Below, in pieces: positions 5,855 to 8,631 of a stretch of DNA of 8,631 nucleotides. The position numbers and the translations under genes are program-made. Origin of the DNA: JANSYP01 sp039184415 (GTDB lineage Bacteria > Pseudomonadota > Alphaproteobacteria > Rhodobacterales > Rhodobacteraceae); contig JBCDBB010000165.1 of NCBI GenBank assembly GCA_039184415.1, positions 1 through 8,631 of the forward strand, given 5' to 3'. The notes below the pieces were generated by a model that worked only from the letters and a program-made list of their open reading frames with translations, was not told the DNA's origin and did not search any database. How positions within the stretch are numbered: the first letter of the stretch is position 1; every line of letters begins with the position of its first letter.

Positions 5855-5877
5855 ACCGGTGGCCTATCGTTCCACCC

Positions 5878-7863
5878 ATGATTGCAGAGCTAGGCCACTT
5901 CGCCCTGATCCTCGCCGCTGCCATTGCCGTCGTGCAGATGGTGGTTCCCCTCATCGGTGCCGCCCGCGGCTGGCGCGGCTGGATGGAGATCGCCAGCCCG
6001 GCCGCGACGGCGCAGTTCCTGCTGACGGCCTTCAGCTTTGCGGCGCTGACCTACGCGTTCGTGGTGTCGGACTTCTCCTTGCGGCTGGTGGTGCTGAACT
6101 CCCACAGCGACAAGCCGATGCTCTACAAGGTGACCGGCGTCTGGGGGAACCATGAAGGCTCGCTGCTCCTGTGGGTGTTGATCCTGACGCTCTTCGGCGC
6201 GATGGCGGCCTGGTTCGGGAACAATCTGCCGCCGACGCTCAAGGCACGCGTTCTGGCCGTGCAATCCTCTGTCGCGGTTGCGTTTTTTCTGTTCATTCTT
6301 CTGACGTCGAACCCGTTCCTGCGCATCGCGGTGCCGCCGCTCGACGGGCAGGACCTGAACCCGCTGCTGCAGGATCCGGGTCTCGCGTTCCATCCGCCGT
6401 TTCTCTACCTGGGCTATGTCGGGCTGTCGCTGACCTACAGTTTTGCCGTCGCCGCCCTGATCGAAGGCCGGGTGGATGCCGCCTGGGGGCGCTGGGTGCG
6501 CCCCTGGACTCTGTCGGCGTGGCTCTTTCTGACCATCGGCATCGCGCTCGGGTCCTGGTGGGCCTATTACGAGCTCGGCTGGGGCGGCTTCTGGTTCTGG
6601 GATCCGGTCGAAAATGCGAGCTTCATGCCTTGGCTGCTGGCCGCCGCGCTGCTGCATTCCGCCATCGTCGTGGAGAAGCGCGAGAGCCTGAAGAACTGGA
6701 CCATTCTGCTGGCGATCATGGCCTTCGGCTTCTCGCTGATCGGGACCTTCATCGTACGCTCCGGGGTGCTGACCAGCGTCCATGCCTTTGCCAACGATCC
6801 CGAGCGGGGCGTCTATATTCTGATGATCCTCGGCATCTTCATGGGCGGGGCCCTGATGCTCTATGCGCTGCGTGCGGGGACCATGGAGGCCAAGGGCGTC
6901 TTCAGCCTCGTCAGCCGCGAAAGCGCGCTTCTGGCGAACAATATCCTGCTCGCGGTGTCCTGTTTTGTCGTCTTCATCGGCACGATCTGGCCGCTCGTCG
7001 CCGAGATGTTCTTTGACCGCAAGCTCAGCGTGGGCCCGCCCTTTTTCGATGCGGCCTTCTCTCCCTTCATGTTCATTCTGGCGGCGATCCTGCCGATCGG
7101 GGCGCTGATGCCGTGGAAACGGGCCCGGATCGGCAAGGCGATGCAGCCGCTCTGGCCCATTCTGCTGCTGGCGATCTGCTGCGCCGCGCTGGCCTGGACG
7201 CTGCAGACCCAGCGGTCGATCCTGGCGCCGATGGGCGTTGCACTGGCCGTCTGGCTGGTCGGCGGGGCGATTGCAGAGCTTTGGGTGCGTTCGGGCAAGG
7301 GCGACGTGTCCAGCAAACTGCGGCGGCTGTGGAACCTGCCGCGCGCCGACTGGGGCAAGGCGGTGGCCCATGCGGGCTTCGGGATCACCTTCTGGGGCGT
7401 CGCGACGCTTGTCGCCTGGCAGACCGAAGACATCCGCGTGGTTCAGATCGGCGATCGCTACGAGGTGGCCGGCTACGGGATCGAGTTGCGCGATGTGCGC
7501 CGCGTCGAGGGCCCGAATTATCTGTCCACTATGGCCGAGATCGGGCTCTACAAGGGCGACCGGGAGATCGGGATGCTCGATCCCGAAAAGCGGGTCTATC
7601 CGGTGGCCCAGATGCCGACGACCGAGGCCGCGCTCGATATCGGGTTCTTCCGCGATGTCTACATCGTCATCGGCGATCCCCAGCAGAACGGCGGCTGGGC
7701 GGTGCGCACCTATATCAAGCCCTATGCCAACTGGATCTGGGCGGGATGCATCATCATGTCCCTCGGCGGCGTGCTCAGCCTGACCGACCGACGCTTCCGC
7801 GTGGCGGCCGGGGCGGCCAAGACGCGCCCGGCGCGGGTCCCGGGCGCGGTACCGGCGGAATGA
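5878..7863 (+). CDS. ccmF: Haem lyase core subunit CcmF (Ccl1)
   Basis: CcmF is a polytopic inner-membrane protein that takes haem from CcmE and, with CcmH and CcmI, ligates it to the CXXCH cysteines of apocytochrome c at the periplasmic side. The 661-residue protein carries many hydrophobic segments over its whole length. The WWD haem-handling signature is WGGFWFWDPVEN at residues 235-246. The four haem-liganding histidines of the family are present: His172 (FHPPFLYLG), His260 (LLHSAIV), His302 (SVHAFAN) and His498 (VAHAGFG), close to E. coli positions 173, 261, 303 and 491. A large periplasmic domain follows (about 515-620), then a last membrane segment (WIWAGCIIMSLGGVLSL). ATG 5878 was chosen because MIAELGHFALIL is the normal start; an upstream TTG at 5842 is possible. 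No clear ribosome site precedes it. Its end overlaps ccmH by 4 bp (ATGA). Confidence 0.97.
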   Translation: MIAELGHFALILAAAIAVVQMVVPLIGAARGWRGWMEIASPAATAQFLLTAFSFAALTYAFVVSDFSLRLVVLNSHSDKPMLYKVTGVWGNHEGSLLLWVLILTLFGAMAAWFGNNLPPTLKARVLAVQSSVAVAFFLFILLTSNPFLRIAVPPLDGQDLNPLLQDPGLAFHPPFLYLGYVGLSLTYSFAVAALIEGRVDAAWGRWVRPWTLSAWLFLTIGIALGSWWAYYELGWGGFWFWDPVENASFMPWLLAAALLHSAIVVEKRESLKNWTILLAIMAFGFSLIGTFIVRSGVLTSVHAFANDPERGVYILMILGIFMGGALMLYALRAGTMEAKGVFSLVSRESALLANNILLAVSCFVVFIGTIWPLVAEMFFDRKLSVGPPFFDAAFSPFMFILAAILPIGALMPWKRARIGKAMQPLWPILLLAICCAALAWTLQTQRSILAPMGVALAVWLVGGAIAELWVRSGKGDVSSKLRRLWNLPRADWGKAVAHAGFGITFWGVATLVAWQTEDIRVVQIGDRYEVAGYGIELRDVRRVEGPNYLSTMAEIGLYKGDREIGMLDPEKRVYPVAQMPTTEAALDIGFFRDVYIVIGDPQQNGGWAVRTYIKPYANWIWAGCIIMSLGGVLSLTDRRFRVAAGAAKTRPARVPGAVPAE

Positions 7864-8354
7864 GAGCGCTGCTTCTGACCCTTGCGCTGGCGCTGGCCGC
7901 ACCGGCGCTGAGCACGCCGGCAACGGCGGTCGAGCCTGACGAGATCCTGGCCGACCCCGAGCAGGAGGCCCGCGCCCGCGAGCTGTCCAAGGGCCTGCGC
8001 TGCATGGTCTGCCGCAACGAGAGCATCGACAAGAGCAATGCCGATCTCGCCCGCGACATGCGCCTGCTGGTGCGCGAACGGATTGTCGCCGGCGACACCG
8101 ACGAGGAGGTGCTCGACTTCGTGGTGGCCCGATATGGCGAGTACGCGCTCTTCAACCCGACCATGACCGGGTCGAGCCTGATCCTGTGGATTGCCGGTCC
8201 GGCAATGCTGGTCGTGGGGCTCGGCGTCGGCATCGCGTATCAGCGCCGTCAGCGCCTGCGCGGGGATGCGCCGGTCGAGGCGCTGAGCGCGGATGAGGCC
8301 GCCCGGCTGAAAGAATTGCTGGGCGAGGGCGATGTGACGAAGGGTTCCGGCTGA
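7860..8354 (+). CDS. ccmH: Cytochrome c maturation protein CcmH (Ccl2/CycL)
   Basis: CcmH is a membrane-anchored periplasmic thioredoxin-like reductant that keeps the apocytochrome haem-site cysteines reduced and docks with CcmF. The 164-residue protein begins with a signal peptide (RALLLTLALALAAPALSTPATA, cut probably near residue 23). It has the redox motif LRCMVCRNESI (47-57, Cys48 and Cys51; the family form is LRCxxCQ, here with R after the second Cys). A three-helix periplasmic domain follows (ARDMRLLVRERI, EEVLDFVVARYGEYALFNP). One membrane helix lies at about 106-126, with a short cytosolic tail ending in an acidic helix. The short form lacks a fused CcmI-like TPR region. The ATGA overlap with ccmF (7860-7863) fixes the start and implies translational coupling. 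CcmG, which often lies between ccmF and ccmH in other bacteria, is absent here. Confidence 0.96.
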   Translation: MRALLLTLALALAAPALSTPATAVEPDEILADPEQEARARELSKGLRCMVCRNESIDKSNADLARDMRLLVRERIVAGDTDEEVLDFVVARYGEYALFNPTMTGSSLILWIAGPAMLVVGLGVGIAYQRRQRLRGDAPVEALSADEAARLKELLGEGDVTKGSG

Positions 8355-8379
8355 CCGCGGGCTGATGGCGCCGTATAGC
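8351..8379 (+). promoter_or_regulatory. Possible sigma-70-like promoter for the enoyl-CoA hydratase gene
   Basis: CTGACC (8351-8356) and TATAGC (8374-8379) stand 17 bases apart, each matching four of six consensus positions. The predicted transcription start would fall inside the palindrome at 8383-8401. Match quality is modest. Confidence 0.35.
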
Positions 8380-8382
8380 GGG

Positions 8383-8401
8383 TCCTGACAGACAGTCAGG
8401 A
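8383..8401 (+). promoter_or_regulatory. Perfect palindrome over the ribosome binding site of the enoyl-CoA hydratase gene
   Basis: TCCTGACAGACAGTCAGGA has 7-bp perfect arms around the loop AGACA. Its right arm contains most of the AGGAG Shine-Dalgarno (8398-8402), seven bases before the ATG at 8409. An alternative, longer fold pairs GGTC (8381-8384) with GACC (8402-8405) and bulges two bases. It could be an operator overlapping the start of transcription, or an RNA hairpin masking the ribosome site. The symmetry is seen; the function is inferred. Confidence 0.45.
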
Positions 8402-8408
8402 GACCGCA

Positions 8409-8631
8409 ATGGAGTATCAGACCCTTGAGTTGATCGTCGAGGACGGCGCGGCGCTGGTGCGCCTGAACCGCCCCGAGGTCCGCAACGCGCTCAACACGCA
8501 GATGCGGGCCGAACTGCTCCATGCTGTGAAGCGGGCCGAGGCCGAGGCGCGGGTTCTGGTCCTGACGGGGACCGGAGAGTCCTTCTGTTCCGGACAGGAT
8601 CTGAGCGACCGGGGCACGGCGGCCAATATCG
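8409..8631 (+). CDS. Enoyl-CoA hydratase/isomerase family protein, N-terminal part (runs off the right edge)
   Basis: The first 74 codons of a crotonase-family gene are present. The product is probably a cytosolic enzyme that hydrates or isomerises acyl-CoA thioesters in fatty-acid or aromatic-acid breakdown. The conserved first block is LVRLNRPEVRNALNTQMRAEL (residues 17-37). The oxyanion-hole block is VLVLTGTGESFCSGQDLSDR (49-68), where the C-SGQDL segment binds the CoA thioester. The QDLSDR ending resembles the PaaG/PaaB branch of phenylacetate breakdown, but the catalytic glutamates lie beyond the window, so the subfamily is open. A strong AGGAG site six bases upstream fixes ATG 8409. It lies 54 bp after ccmH on the same strand, with a palindrome and a possible promoter between, so it is likely regulated separately. 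Confidence 0.92.
   Translation, partial: MEYQTLELIVEDGAALVRLNRPEVRNALNTQMRAELLHAVKRAEAEARVLVLTGTGESFCSGQDLSDRGTAANI

Noticed and set aside
7113..7859. Apparent 249-residue N-terminal extension of ccmH through ccmF in another frame
   Set aside because: The extension is low-complexity R/G/A-rich read-through inside ccmF. The true ccmH starts at the ATGA overlap with a clear signal peptide.
5890..7923. A 677-codon open frame on the minus strand opposite ccmF
   Set aside because: The translation is rich in R, H, Q, P and G without any domain signature and mirrors ccmF codons. This is the usual antisense shadow of a GC-rich gene.
1..8631. Search for a defence, mobile or secretion system hidden in the window
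   Set aside because: Every long gap is under 300 bases and all main genes are recognisable housekeeping or envelope families. No transposase, integrase, att-like repeats, CRISPR repeats or toxin-antitoxin pair was seen.

Overview
The window reads as an ordinary, GC-rich (about 63-65% by eye) chromosomal segment of an alphaproteobacterium, most likely a Rhodobacteraceae/Roseobacter-type organism. This rests on three things: the protein families, the pairing of ccmF with ccmH (ccl1/ccl2 style), and ccmE sitting directly behind argC. No mobile element, CRISPR array, tRNA, rRNA or phage-like gene is visible, and coding density is high.

Left part (1-754, minus strand): the 5' end of purL (purine biosynthesis) runs off the left edge. 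It is preceded on the same strand by a small DUF3892-family gene. Behind that gene lies a strong intrinsic terminator (834-861) reading on the minus strand. It closes a roughly 100-nt stretch with three consecutive hairpins (834-931), which I propose as a small RNA or a structured 3' UTR of the next gene. That gene is a LysR-type regulator (993-1898, minus).

Middle and right part (2064-8631, plus strand): a 165-bp divergent region rich in dyad symmetries separates the LysR gene from a long co-directional run. The run is an unusual PlsC-like acyltransferase, murI (glutamate racemase, overlapping by 1 bp), argC (arginine biosynthesis), ccmE (periplasmic haem chaperone), a GreA/GreB-like coiled-coil protein, ccmF (haem lyase core), ccmH (thiol-reducing partner, 4-bp overlap with ccmF), and the 5' end of an enoyl-CoA hydratase/isomerase gene. 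The short gaps and overlaps suggest one or two operons from the acyltransferase to ccmH. The enoyl-CoA hydratase probably has its own promoter, with a perfect palindrome over its ribosome binding site.

How the genes fit together: CcmE carries covalently bound haem to the CcmF-CcmH complex, which attaches it to CXXCH motifs of apocytochromes c in the periplasm. The remaining Ccm proteins (CcmABCD, CcmG, CcmI) must be encoded elsewhere. murI and the acyltransferase concern the cell envelope. argC and purL are housekeeping biosynthesis.

I did not find a clearly new multi-gene system. The points most worth a second look are the candidate small RNA at 834-931, the GreA-like protein inside the cytochrome c maturation cluster, the dyads in the LysR-acyltransferase divergent region, and the palindromes covering the ribosome binding sites of the enoyl-CoA hydratase gene and of purL.
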